64,000 bases of DNA from NCBI GenBank assembly GCA_022447585.1, contig JAKVAR010000002.1, positions 186,001-250,000 on the forward strand, given 5' to 3'. Positions within the stretch are counted from its first letter, which is position 1; every line of letters begins with the position of its first letter. The position numbers and the translations under genes are program-made. Shown one piece after another: positions 20,500-29,015 of this stretch. This DNA comes from Crocinitomicaceae bacterium (GTDB lineage Bacteria; Bacteroidota; Bacteroidia; Flavobacteriales_D; Crocinitomicaceae). A model generated the notes under the pieces. It was not told the origin of the DNA, did no database searches, and saw nothing but the letters and a program-made list of their open reading frames with translations.

Positions 20500-20650
20500 A
20501 CTCGAAGTTTTGTCAAAAATACAAGAATATCCTCAACTCCTTTAAAATCAATCTCAGGCGATTTATACCAGACCACGCCCGCCTATAATTAAAATGAAAG
20601 AGTCTGGTGCGTTTTTCGTAAATTCGAGCACATAACTAAAAATAAACTTG

Positions 20651-21319
20651 ATGAAAAAATTAATATTATCAGCAATATTCGCTGTTTGCACATTAGCTAC
20701 GACTATGGCTCAGGTAGATGAAGGTCACGTTAAATTCAATCTTGACGTAACCGCTACCGATCCTCAAATGGAAATGGCTGTTGGAATGATGCAAGGAAGT
20801 TCAGTAGAAATCTATTTCTCTGGCGAAAGTATTCACTCTGAAGTAAATATGGGAGCTGTAATGAAAGTTCAAACAATTGTCTTAGGTGAAACTGGTGAAG
20901 CTTTAATTCTAATGAGTGGAATGATGGGTAACACTGCTGTTCCGACAACTACAGAAGCAATGGAAGCAGAATCAGTTGAAGCTCCTGAATTAGATATTCA
21001 ATTAGTTGATGAGACTAAAGAGATACTAGGGTATGAATGTAAAAAAGCAATTGTCACAGATGAAGATGGCAATGAGACTATTACATGGTATTCTGAAGAC
21101 ATAAAAGTAAACACTAAAGGTCAGAGTTACCACAATGAAAAAATTCCTGGATTCCCTTTAGAATTCACTCAAAGTGCAAATGGAATGGCAATGGCTTTTA
21201 CAGCAACAGAAATCGAAACTAAAATCGACAAAAAGAAAAAGAAAACAATGTTCAGCGTTGAAATTCCAGAAGGATATAAAGAAATGACTCCTGAAGAATT
21301 GAAGTCAATGGGAATTTAA
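20651..21319 (+). CDS. Secreted DUF4412-like protein
   Basis: A 222-residue exported protein from the ATG at 20651 (the track uses a TTG one codon earlier). The signal peptide is KLILSAIFAVCTLATTMAQ. The rest is a beta-rich domain with EILGYECKKAIVTDEDGNETITWYSEDI, the hallmark of the DUF4412/GLPGLI-like group, where a Tyr-Cys-Lys-Lys-Ala segment recurs. It is Met- and Glu-rich in the middle. It would be periplasmic or outer-membrane associated. Function is unknown. Confidence 0.75.
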   Translation: MKKLILSAIFAVCTLATTMAQVDEGHVKFNLDVTATDPQMEMAVGMMQGSSVEIYFSGESIHSEVNMGAVMKVQTIVLGETGEALILMSGMMGNTAVPTTTEAMEAESVEAPELDIQLVDETKEILGYECKKAIVTDEDGNETITWYSEDIKVNTKGQSYHNEKIPGFPLEFTQSANGMAMAFTATEIETKIDKKKKKTMFSVEIPEGYKEMTPEELKSMGI

Positions 21320-21334
21320 TGACAATAACTACTT

Positions 21335-21366
21335 CAACAAAGGCAGCTAGTTAGCTGCCTTTGTTG
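21335..21366 (+). terminator. Intrinsic terminator after the DUF4412-like gene
   Basis: A near-perfect 15-bp hairpin CAACAAAGGCAGCTA / TAGCTGCCTTTGTTG with T-rich 3' arm, 16 bp after the stop. Confidence 0.8.
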
Positions 21367-21747
21367 TTTCTATAGGTTTAGATTTAGCATGTTCGAACAC
21401 TATTCATCGTTATCCTAACTGTAAACATTATATTTTGCGACAAGTATAATACCGCTTAATTCAGAAGCATTTAATTTAAAATTATTTCGCGATACTTTCA
21501 TTTAAAGCCCTCGATAGAAATTGAAAACCTGCAGCTAACAAGTTAAGGATGAATAAAAAGGTATATCATCCGCTAGGCTTAACAAAAAGAAATTTGGGCT
21601 TATAGTTCATCAGATTTATCATGCGATTACATAGAAGTGTTCACAAAAGTTAAAAAAACAAATACTTTAACAACGTTCAATTATTTAATGACTATTTGTT
21701 TTTATTTTAGGTATCCAAAATAAGATTTAACTAATGTCTTAAAATTT
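21367..21747 (+). other. Intergenic region upstream of the TIGR03032-like gene
   Basis: An AT-rich stretch of 381 bp with no ORF of note on either strand. It is unusually long for this compact window and probably holds the control region of the two-gene unit downstream. I see no clear -7/-33 pair, riboswitch or repeat. Confidence 0.5.
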
Positions 21748-22830
21748 ATGCCTAACAATCAACATACAAGAGCTTTAGCTCCATTTTCTTGTTCATATTC
21801 GGCGCAAGTTCCTGAATTATTGCAACGATTAAATTGTACTCTATCGATATCAACATATCAAGCCGGTAAATTGATTTTCATTTCAGCTTTAGATGAAAGT
21901 AAAATTGTTCAACTACCTAGAACATTTGATAAACCAATGGGTATAGCGCAGGATTATGAAAAAGACAAATTAGCAATCGCCTGCAAGGATGAAGTCATTG
22001 TCTTTTCTAATTCTAAAGAATTGGCGAAGCATTATCCAAAGTCACCAAATAAGTATGATTCGCTTTACATGCCGAGACTAACTTACCATACAGGTACATT
22101 AGATATTCATGACCTCAACTTTGGAAAGAATAATGAGCTTTATGGAGTAAATACTTTGTTTTCAAGTATAATTAAATTGGATGATGATTATAATTTTAGA
22201 CCGGTTTGGACACCCGGTTTTATAGATAAAATTGTTGCTGAAGATCGATGTCATTTAAACGGCATGGCAATGCTGAATGGTAAGCCAAAATATGCTACAG
22301 CGTTTGGCCAAGGTAATTCATTTCAAAGCTGGAGAAATACAGTGACAACAGGAGGCATTCTAGTTGATGTCGATACAAACGAAATCATTATAGAAGGGCT
22401 TGCAATGCCGCATACACCTCGTATTTTTAACGGAGAATTATATACGCTTTTATCAGCAACAGGAGAATTAATTAAGATCAATAAGGAAGCAGGCACATAT
22501 GAAGTGATTTTAAAGCTTGATGGTTTTGTACGTGGTATGGACTTGCATCAGGACTATCTATTTATAGGATTATCGAAATTACGTCAAAATTCATCAACTT
22601 TTGCAAAGTTAAATCTTCAAGCAAATGAAGCTGGAATTGTTGTGGTTCATCTGCCAACGGGAAGTATTGCGGGTAAGATTACGTATCAAACTTCTTTGGA
22701 TGAAATATATGATGTACACGTGCTTCCCAATACAATAAGACCAAATATTATGAATACCATTCGTCCTGATTATAAAGAGGGCGTAACTACTCCCAATACA
22801 ACCTTTTGGGCAAAACAAAATAAATTCTAA
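21748..22830 (+). CDS. TIGR03032-like protein (DUF4915-type)
   Basis: A 360-residue protein without a signal peptide. The segments LSISTYQAGKLIFIS, GIAQDYEKDKLAIACKDEV, LYMPRLTYHTGTLDIHDL, YGVNTLFSSIIKLDDDYNFRPVWTPGFI and DRCHLNGMAML follow the TIGR03032 family. The repeated beta pattern suggests a propeller. Function is unknown; members are often cytoplasmic and linked to large repeat proteins. It is 15 bp upstream of an FG-GAP-repeat T9SS cargo, so the two are probably one operon. Family assignment is from memory of its conserved blocks. Confidence 0.75.
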   Translation: MPNNQHTRALAPFSCSYSAQVPELLQRLNCTLSISTYQAGKLIFISALDESKIVQLPRTFDKPMGIAQDYEKDKLAIACKDEVIVFSNSKELAKHYPKSPNKYDSLYMPRLTYHTGTLDIHDLNFGKNNELYGVNTLFSSIIKLDDDYNFRPVWTPGFIDKIVAEDRCHLNGMAMLNGKPKYATAFGQGNSFQSWRNTVTTGGILVDVDTNEIIIEGLAMPHTPRIFNGELYTLLSATGELIKINKEAGTYEVILKLDGFVRGMDLHQDYLFIGLSKLRQNSSTFAKLNLQANEAGIVVVHLPTGSIAGKITYQTSLDEIYDVHVLPNTIRPNIMNTIRPDYKEGVTTPNTTFWAKQNKF

Positions 22831-22845
22831 ATTTCAATTTACGCT

Positions 22846-24138
22846 ATGAAAAAAATAAACCACTCACGAAAAAAGAGGCAGCTAGCTAGAATAATAGAAC
22901 AGTTAAAGTTAAAAATTAGCTTATCAAATCAATCAGTAGAGGAGATTAATCAAATTAAACTCAGAATTAAAATTTTATTGCAAGAATTATCTGGTTTTGT
23001 GCCAAAACATCAACTAATAAAGATTTTAGGCTCTTTTGCAGTTGTATTTGGTTTTGCTTCAAGTTCAGTTGCTCAATCATTTATTGCTCCGGTTCAAAAT
23101 CCTTTTGGTTTAACATCAACAGGAAGTTACATACAATTTCCAGCACTTGCGGACCTAGATGGTGATGGTGATATAGATATGTTGGTTGGAACGTATGCTG
23201 ATAGTCTCTATTTTTTTGAAAACACGGGTACAACATCGGCTCCCGCCTATGCGAATCCTGTAGCAGAGCCATTTGGTCTTTCTTCTGGCATGTTGGACGT
23301 ACCTGCATTTACGGATCTTGATGGTGATGGTGACTTAGACCTGATGCTTGGTCAATATTCTGGTACATTGACATATCATGAAAACGTTGGGTCAGCGAGC
23401 ACTCCTTCATTTGCAGCAGGAGTTTCCTTACCATTTGGTTTAACAGCAACGGATCAATTTGCAATCCCTGAATTTGCGGATCTTGATGCGGATGGTGATA
23501 TGGATCTTCTAGTAGGCGAGTATGAAGGCAATTTACAATATTTCGAAAATACGGGTACCTCAACAGCACCAAATTTTGCGTCGCCACAACTAAATCCGCT
23601 TGGATTATCTGCTGGATACGATATTTCTTCGCCAAACTTGGCTGATTTTGACCTCGATGGAGATTTAGATATGCTATTAGGTGAATATTACGGGAACTTT
23701 TCCTATTTCGAAAATACAGGAACTACAACCAGTCCAAATTTTGCCTCGCCACAACTAAATCCATTCGGTTTATCAGCCACATATTATTTTGCTTTCCCTG
23801 CACTGGCAGATTTTGATAATGATGGAGATGTAGATGTAATGGTAAGTGAGTATGAGGGTACATTCCAGTATTTTGAAAACAACGATCCGAATGCGACACT
23901 TTTAGAAAACACCATGCTGGGATCAATTGATCCAAATCCATTTTATGATGTTTTAAATTTTAAATTTGACCAAGATGTTATCCAAGCGAATTTTGTGAAT
24001 CTTGCAGGGCAAACGGTTCTTTCTATTAAAAACCCAAAAGCAAATGTAGATGTTAGTTCACTAGATCCAGGCCTCTACTTTGTGAAATGTATTCATCTAA
24101 ATAATAGACAGTCAGAACATAAGCTACAAAAGCATTAA
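22846..24138 (+). CDS. FG-GAP/VCBS-repeat T9SS cargo with long cytoplasmic leader
   Basis: A 430-residue protein. Five ~57-residue repeats (residues ~80-365) each contain a calcium-type loop such as DLDGDGDIDMLVG followed by YFENTG, as in FG-GAP/VCBS propellers. A sorting domain with GSIDPNPFYDVLNFKF closes it. The hydrophobic export segment (LIKILGSFAVVFGFASSSVAQ) begins only near residue 58, after a very basic, helix-prone leader (MKKINHSRKKRQLARIIEQLKLKI). No later ATG precedes the hydrophobic stretch, so the leader seems real. The partner TIGR03032-like gene lies 15 bp upstream. Confidence 0.85.
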   Translation: MKKINHSRKKRQLARIIEQLKLKISLSNQSVEEINQIKLRIKILLQELSGFVPKHQLIKILGSFAVVFGFASSSVAQSFIAPVQNPFGLTSTGSYIQFPALADLDGDGDIDMLVGTYADSLYFFENTGTTSAPAYANPVAEPFGLSSGMLDVPAFTDLDGDGDLDLMLGQYSGTLTYHENVGSASTPSFAAGVSLPFGLTATDQFAIPEFADLDADGDMDLLVGEYEGNLQYFENTGTSTAPNFASPQLNPLGLSAGYDISSPNLADFDLDGDLDMLLGEYYGNFSYFENTGTTTSPNFASPQLNPFGLSATYYFAFPALADFDNDGDVDVMVSEYEGTFQYFENNDPNATLLENTMLGSIDPNPFYDVLNFKFDQDVIQANFVNLAGQTVLSIKNPKANVDVSSLDPGLYFVKCIHLNNRQSEHKLQKH

Positions 24139-24166
24139 CAGCCTTCTTAAAGAAGCAATGTTAGTT

Positions 24167-24208
24167 TTAAACGTTACTTGTTTCCGAATAGGAGCAAGTA
24201 ACGTTTAA
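24167..24208 (+). terminator. Perfect inverted repeat, probable terminator
   Basis: TTAAACGTTACTTG is repeated as its exact complement CAAGTAACGTTTAA after 14 nt. It lies 29 bp past the FG-GAP gene. The tail is AT-rich but lacks a strong T-run, so an attenuator or protein site is also possible. Confidence 0.55.
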
Positions 24209-24589
24209 TTTATAATGAAATAAGAATAGTTATTAGCACAATTTTTCAATGCTATCTGTTCGTTCTGAAAACAAAACAATTGAGTTTCAAACCAATAAAT
24301 GAAGCATAGAACTATAAGAGAGTCTTGAATAGTATCTTCTAAAAGATCTAATTGATTTATCTCGTTTTATGCATTTAAAGTGTTTCATCTAAGCCTCATT
24401 AATAAACTTTAGCTTCGGGGTAAATAAACCTGAAAGAGGAATTGACATCTTGCATTTTCATCAAATTAAACCTCTAAGATTCTTCACTCTGCTCTTTTAA
24501 TGAAAACTAAAGCCCTTCATTAAGACAACTTTCTTCCGATTACGATCTTTTCTTGGTACTATTGTACTTTATACTAACACTGATTCTTT
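24209..24589 (+). other. Intergenic region before the S41 protease gene
   Basis: A 381-bp AT-rich stretch with no coding potential that I trust. The start of the downstream gene is uncertain because no ATG precedes its signal peptide. Confidence 0.4.
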
Positions 24590-26653
24590 TTGATTTCTCA
24601 ATTCCTACCTTATTTACTGCATAAAAGTCGTCTTTTATCAAGCGTATTTGTTCTAATATCTTTCGTATCAACTTCCCAAACCATTGATGTTTCACAAAAG
24701 GCATACGGGTTAATTGAACTTTTTGAAAAAGAACATGTCCAACCACTGGAAATAAACGATTCTTTCGGTCTAACGATACATGAAGTATTGTTGAATACTA
24801 TTGATCCAGATCACGATTTTTTCACAAAAACTGAGCTCCAAGAATTAGTCAATAAATCAGCTCAAATTGATGACGACATAGCTGCCTATGAAACTTCATA
24901 TCTAGACTTCTTTAAAAAGAAATTTTATTCAAACATAAGCAAAGCAGATTCTATCCATACAACCATTTTTAATTCTAAAATTGACATACTCAAGGCAACA
25001 ACACCTGAACTTGAAGCCGACTCTATTTTAACTAAAAGTAATTCTCTTGCCCATTGGAAACTAAAATACAGAAAGTCAATACAAGCTGCTGTTCTAGAAA
25101 AATTAGAACTTAGTGATTATAATTACTCACAAGACTCTTTTGATATAATCATACAAGAATCAACTTCTTTAGTTAAAAGTAATTTCAAAGATTATTTCAA
25201 AAATTTAATGTTAGACTCCTCTTTTGTCAATAATCAATATTTAAATGCAATTGCCGCATCTTTTGATTCTCATTCGGAATATTTCACCACATCTCAAAAT
25301 AATAGTTATCAAGAAGAACTAACGAGTGAACGCGAAATTTTCGGGATTAGTTATGTCAAAAACCTCAATGGTGTTTTCGAAATCACCGATGTACACCCCG
25401 GAAGTTCAGCCTGGTTATCAGGGGAAATTCATGTTGGCGATGAGCTAGTGAAACTCAAGTTCGGTGGTGATGAACCGATCTTAACAGAAGGTAAAACAAA
25501 CTACGAATTACATCAAGCTTTTGCCAAGGCCATCAGTAAGGACTTAATTTTAACTATTCATTCGAATGGTCAAGTTAAAACAGTTCACCTTGTAAAATCC
25601 AAAGTCTATAGCGACAGTGATATAATTAAGTCTGCTGTTTTACAAGGTGAACAAAAGGTGGGGTATATCGCACTACCTGACTTTTATGCCAACTGGACAG
25701 ACACCAATCAATTAGGCTGTGCAAATGACCTAGCCAAAGCATTAATCAAACTTAAAAAAGAAGACATTGGAGGTGTAATTCTTGATTTGAGAAATAATGG
25801 TGGCGGATCTCTTTTTGAAGCAGTTGATTTAGTTGGTACATTTATCGATTATGGTCCTGTTTTAGTTGTTAAAGACAATAAAGAAGATATTCAAACTTTC
25901 AAAGATTTTAACCGTGGAGCTATTTATCGCGGTCCTCTAATTATCCTTATCAATGAATACTCTGCTTCCGCATCGGAGGTTGTTGCAGGGGCAATTCAAG
26001 ATTACAATCGAGGTCTAATTGTAGGACAAACTTCATTCGGCAAAGCAACAGGGCAAAGTGTTCAACCCTTGATTTTAGAAGATGGAGAAATTCATGGTTA
26101 TGCAAAAATAACGGGGATTGGTTTATACAGAATTAGTTTGGAGACCAATCAGATTCATGGTGTAGTTCCTGATATAGATTTAGAGCCTCTTTCCAAATTC
26201 GATTACAAGCGTGAAGAAGATTATCCAAATGTCCTATCCTTAGGAAGCATAGAAAAGAAGATGTACTATACACCAAAGAATAAAATTGAAACTGAAGACT
26301 TAATTCGCAAGATGAAACTTAGAAAAGAAGCAAATCCGACAAGAACAAAAGCTTTGATTTTAATCCATCAATTAGAAGATAAATATGATGAAATCGATTA
26401 CTCCAATCAAAGTTTACTCGAAATCATTGAACTTAAAAAAGAGGTTATTTCGATCAAAAATGAATTATACGATACATTAGACAATTGGATTCAGGACTAT
26501 ACACCAATAACAACTAAATACGATGCTGAAATTTATCGAATGAATAATTATTTGAATTCATACAATGAAACTTTTCACGAACGCATCAAAAATGATTATG
26601 AACTTGGGGAGACATATCAAATTATGCTCGACTTAATTAAACAAAACAAATAA
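24590..26653 (+). CDS. S41 family C-terminal processing protease
   Basis: A 687-residue periplasmic serine protease. The N-terminus (RLLSSVFVLISFVSTSQ) is a signal peptide; there is no ATG upstream of it, so the TTG at 24590 is the likely start. A PDZ domain covers about 245-325 (EITDVHPGSSAWLSGEIHVGDELVKL). The S41 core follows with GVILDLRNNGGGS, the catalytic Ser in NEYSASASEVVAGA (~residue 457) and Lys in GQTSFGKATGQ (~residue 484), the Ser/Lys dyad of Prc/Tsp. The tail is coiled and Lys/Glu-rich. Related proteases trim exported or lipidated proteins. The next gene starts 7 bp downstream. Confidence 0.92.
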   Translation: MISQFLPYLLHKSRLLSSVFVLISFVSTSQTIDVSQKAYGLIELFEKEHVQPLEINDSFGLTIHEVLLNTIDPDHDFFTKTELQELVNKSAQIDDDIAAYETSYLDFFKKKFYSNISKADSIHTTIFNSKIDILKATTPELEADSILTKSNSLAHWKLKYRKSIQAAVLEKLELSDYNYSQDSFDIIIQESTSLVKSNFKDYFKNLMLDSSFVNNQYLNAIAASFDSHSEYFTTSQNNSYQEELTSEREIFGISYVKNLNGVFEITDVHPGSSAWLSGEIHVGDELVKLKFGGDEPILTEGKTNYELHQAFAKAISKDLILTIHSNGQVKTVHLVKSKVYSDSDIIKSAVLQGEQKVGYIALPDFYANWTDTNQLGCANDLAKALIKLKKEDIGGVILDLRNNGGGSLFEAVDLVGTFIDYGPVLVVKDNKEDIQTFKDFNRGAIYRGPLIILINEYSASASEVVAGAIQDYNRGLIVGQTSFGKATGQSVQPLILEDGEIHGYAKITGIGLYRISLETNQIHGVVPDIDLEPLSKFDYKREEDYPNVLSLGSIEKKMYYTPKNKIETEDLIRKMKLRKEANPTRTKALILIHQLEDKYDEIDYSNQSLLEIIELKKEVISIKNELYDTLDNWIQDYTPITTKYDAEIYRMNNYLNSYNETFHERIKNDYELGETYQIMLDLIKQNK

Positions 26654-26660
26654 ACACAAA

Positions 26661-27698
26661 ATGAAACATTTACTTTTTATCGCAATTCTTTTATTCAGTG
26701 GATTTAACTTTGCGCAAGACATGACTAATGGAGGTGCTTATATGGACTCCTTTAGCGCTGAAAACGAACAATTGCAAGCCGATATGTGGGATTATACAAG
26801 AACCATTTCTCATGGCAAAAGTGCACGTAAAGTTGAAAAACGTAGAGGGGAATTAATCAATACTTCCAATGCCGCCTTAAAAAAAGCGGAGAATTCAAAA
26901 CCATTCAACGATGACACTGAATACAGAGATGCAATTATCAAATATTATAAAGTAATTAATCTTGTTTTGAAGGAAGATTATGCAAAACTTGTAGACATGG
27001 AAGAAGTAGCTGAGCAATCATATGATCTAATGGAAGCATACATGATGGCAAGAGAGTTGGCAAGCGATAAACAAACTGAGGCTTCTGCTGAACTAACCAT
27101 AGCACAAAAAAAATTCGCTGAAGCAAACAACATTACTTTAGTTACTTCTGAGGATGACTCTATGGATAAAAAGATGGAGATTGCTGGTAAGGTTTACGAC
27201 CACTACAACGAAGTATACCTTATTTTTTTTAAAAGTAGTAAGCAAGAAATGTATTTAATTGATGCTTTGGTTACGAATGATATGAGTGCTATTGAACAAA
27301 ATAGAGAAGCTCTATTAGGAACCGTTGAAGAGGGATTAGAAAAACTAAAAAATGTAAAACCATACGCAGAAGACAATTCTATGATTCAAGCAACAGAAGC
27401 AATTTTTTCATTTTACGAAGAAGAAGCTGCAAAGGACATCGAACTGGCCATTGATTATATTATGAAAAGTGAAAACTTTGCAAAAGTGAAAGCAGCTTTC
27501 GATGAGAAAAAAGAGAAGAATAGAACTCAAGAAGATTTTGACCAATACAACAAAGGTGTAAATGAAATGAATGAAGCAGTAAACACGTATAATGAAATGA
27601 ATGAAAAGAACAACAAGTTAAGATCAAAGCTAATTGATAACTGGAATTCAACAGCGGAAAAATATACGAATTCGCATGTTCCTAGAGGAAGAAAATAA
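26661..27698 (+). CDS. Secreted all-helical protein of unknown function
   Basis: A 345-residue protein with signal peptide MKHLLFIAILLFSGFNFAQ. The mature part is charged and helical throughout, with probable coiled coil at ~280-330 (FDEKKEKNRTQEDFDQYNKGVNEMNEAVNTYNEMNEKNNKL). I see no catalytic motif and do not recognise a family with confidence. It follows the S41 protease by 7 bp and precedes the DUF6624 gene, so it may be a substrate or partner of the protease (inference). Confidence 0.8.
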   Translation: MKHLLFIAILLFSGFNFAQDMTNGGAYMDSFSAENEQLQADMWDYTRTISHGKSARKVEKRRGELINTSNAALKKAENSKPFNDDTEYRDAIIKYYKVINLVLKEDYAKLVDMEEVAEQSYDLMEAYMMARELASDKQTEASAELTIAQKKFAEANNITLVTSEDDSMDKKMEIAGKVYDHYNEVYLIFFKSSKQEMYLIDALVTNDMSAIEQNREALLGTVEEGLEKLKNVKPYAEDNSMIQATEAIFSFYEEEAAKDIELAIDYIMKSENFAKVKAAFDEKKEKNRTQEDFDQYNKGVNEMNEAVNTYNEMNEKNNKLRSKLIDNWNSTAEKYTNSHVPRGRK

Positions 27699-27771
27699 TC
27701 TAACCCTAATTTAGTCGTTGCAAATTTGTTACCATACAAATCAAATTCGTTATACTTCTAAACCACTCTTT

Positions 27772-28677
27772 ATGAATAAATTTTTCCTTGTCCTCACCTG
27801 TGCAATTGTTTCAATTTCGTGCTACTCACAAGATTTAACATCAAAAGCAGACAGCTTGCGAAATTTAGGTTTTGTAAACGAGGCTTCAGAAGTTTACCGC
27901 AAAATTCTATTGAAAGATTCTACAAATGGGTTAATTCTTTACAATTATGCCTGTGTTCTAGCACTCAACAATCAGTTTGACCAAGCTTTTGAATACTTGA
28001 ATAAATCAACAGAACGCGATACTTCAATTCGCCCTTTAACTGATCCAGATTTGTATTTTTTAACCAATGACCCTCGCTGGGAGGACTTCGCTTTAAAAGA
28101 GATTACTAAAGTCGAATCAAAGTTTGGTAAATATCAAAATCTAACGTTAGCAAAAGAACTATGGAGGATGAACATGACTGATCAAGCCTTTTATTATCAG
28201 CTTGACGTCGCAAAAATACATACAGGATATAATTCAGTTGTAGTTGACGGCCTTTGGGAATTAAAGCGCAAACTGAATCATTCAAATTTAGAGCGATTAA
28301 TAGAAATCATCGACGTCAATGGATGGCCATTATCTAGTGAAGTGGGAGGTTCTGCTGCTAATGCAGCGTTTCTAATTATTCAACATGCAAATCTTGAAGT
28401 GCAAAAGAAGTATTTACCAATCATGAAAGAAGCAGCTGACAAAGGTGAAGCTTCTTGGGCTTCGCTAGCACTGCTAATTGACAGAGTAGAAATGCGTCAA
28501 CAGAGACCTCAGGTATATGGTTCCCAAATTCAACGTATCGAGGGTGAATTTGTAGTTTACGAAATAGTAGATCCAGAATTTGTTAACCAAAGAAGAGAAG
28601 AAGTTGGGCTAGGTCCAATTGAAGAATACGTTCAACATTGGGATATCACATGGACTACAGCACAAAAAAGAAAATAA
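27772..28677 (+). CDS. Secreted DUF6624-type protein
   Basis: 301 residues from the ATG at 27772, which opens a signal peptide (MNKFFLVLTCAIVSISCYSQ); the track's upstream start would bury it. A TPR-like helical part (~20-90, YNYACVLALNNQFDQAFEYLNKS) precedes the DUF6624 domain with VNGWPLSSEVGGSAANAAFLIIQHA, LPIMKEAADKGEASWASLALLIDRV, QVYGSQIQRIEGEFV and DPEFVNQRREEVGLGPIEEY. The family is widespread in Bacteroidota and has no assigned function. A terminator-like hairpin lies ~130 bp downstream. Confidence 0.85.
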   Translation: MNKFFLVLTCAIVSISCYSQDLTSKADSLRNLGFVNEASEVYRKILLKDSTNGLILYNYACVLALNNQFDQAFEYLNKSTERDTSIRPLTDPDLYFLTNDPRWEDFALKEITKVESKFGKYQNLTLAKELWRMNMTDQAFYYQLDVAKIHTGYNSVVVDGLWELKRKLNHSNLERLIEIIDVNGWPLSSEVGGSAANAAFLIIQHANLEVQKKYLPIMKEAADKGEASWASLALLIDRVEMRQQRPQVYGSQIQRIEGEFVVYEIVDPEFVNQRREEVGLGPIEEYVQHWDITWTTAQKRK

Positions 28678-28689
28678 TCAAATTAAACG

Positions 28690-28720
28690 TGTAACTTTTT
28701 CCAGATTTAGCACTCTTACT
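28690..28720 (+). promoter_or_regulatory. Third TGTAACTT...TAC motif
   Basis: TGTAACTT begins at 28690, and TAC starts exactly 19 nt after GTAACTT, as upstream of both ECF sigma genes. It lies in intergenic DNA just after the DUF6624 gene. What it drives is uncertain; the next unit is a short region closed by a terminator. Confidence 0.4.
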
Positions 28721-28724
28721 ATAT

Positions 28725-28843
28725 AAGATGAAAGCATTTGTATAAGTAACATAAGTGCAATGGTTAGGTAATTTTAGAATATAGTTTAGTTTTCATCAAA
28801 TAACATTGACGCCCTCTTCAAATTGAATTGGGCGTTTTGTTTT
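28725..28843 (+). ncRNA. Candidate small RNA between an ECF-like promoter and a terminator
   Basis: About 110 nt lie between the TGTAACTT...TAC motif and a hairpin with T-rich tail, without a credible ORF. The region holds ATAAGTAACATAAGTGCAAT; ATAAGTAAC and CATAAGTGCAAT both recur in the intergenic region at 33917-33947. This is inference: the segment could also be the 3' UTR of the DUF6624 gene. Confidence 0.3.
28809..28843 (+). terminator. Intrinsic terminator
   Basis: ACGCCC / GGGCGT arms enclose an inner TTCAA / TTGAA pairing; TTTTGTTTT follows. It could serve the DUF6624 gene, the candidate small RNA, or both. Confidence 0.75.
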
Positions 28844-28850
28844 ATCTTAG

Positions 28851-29015
28851 ATGTTCAGAAAAATGATGTTTAAGAAAGTTACTGTTTTTATTGGGTTCAT
28901 TCTTTCGCTCTTAAACACAAGTGCGCAAACATCATTTACCCATTTACGCCAAGCGCACACTAACATTGATTTCAGAAATACAATCTTTGAAACAGAAGAA
29001 TTCTTATTGAATTAA
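28851..29015 (+). pseudogene. 5' stump of a VCBS/ASPIC-UnbV type secreted protein gene
   Basis: A 54-codon ORF missed by the track. It has a signal peptide (KKVTVFIGFILSLLNTSAQ) followed by FTHLRQAHTNIDFRNTIFETEEF. This is the usual opening of Bacteroidota VCBS/ASPIC-UnbV proteins (F-x-x-L....T-x-I-x-F-x-N-x-I-x-E-x-E-x-F), which normally continue for ~1100 residues with NGGGVAVGDFNNDG-like repeats. Here a stop comes at once, overlapping the 3' end of the convergent CotH gene. I read it as the remnant left after loss of the rest of the gene. A functional short secreted peptide cannot be excluded. Confidence 0.5.
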
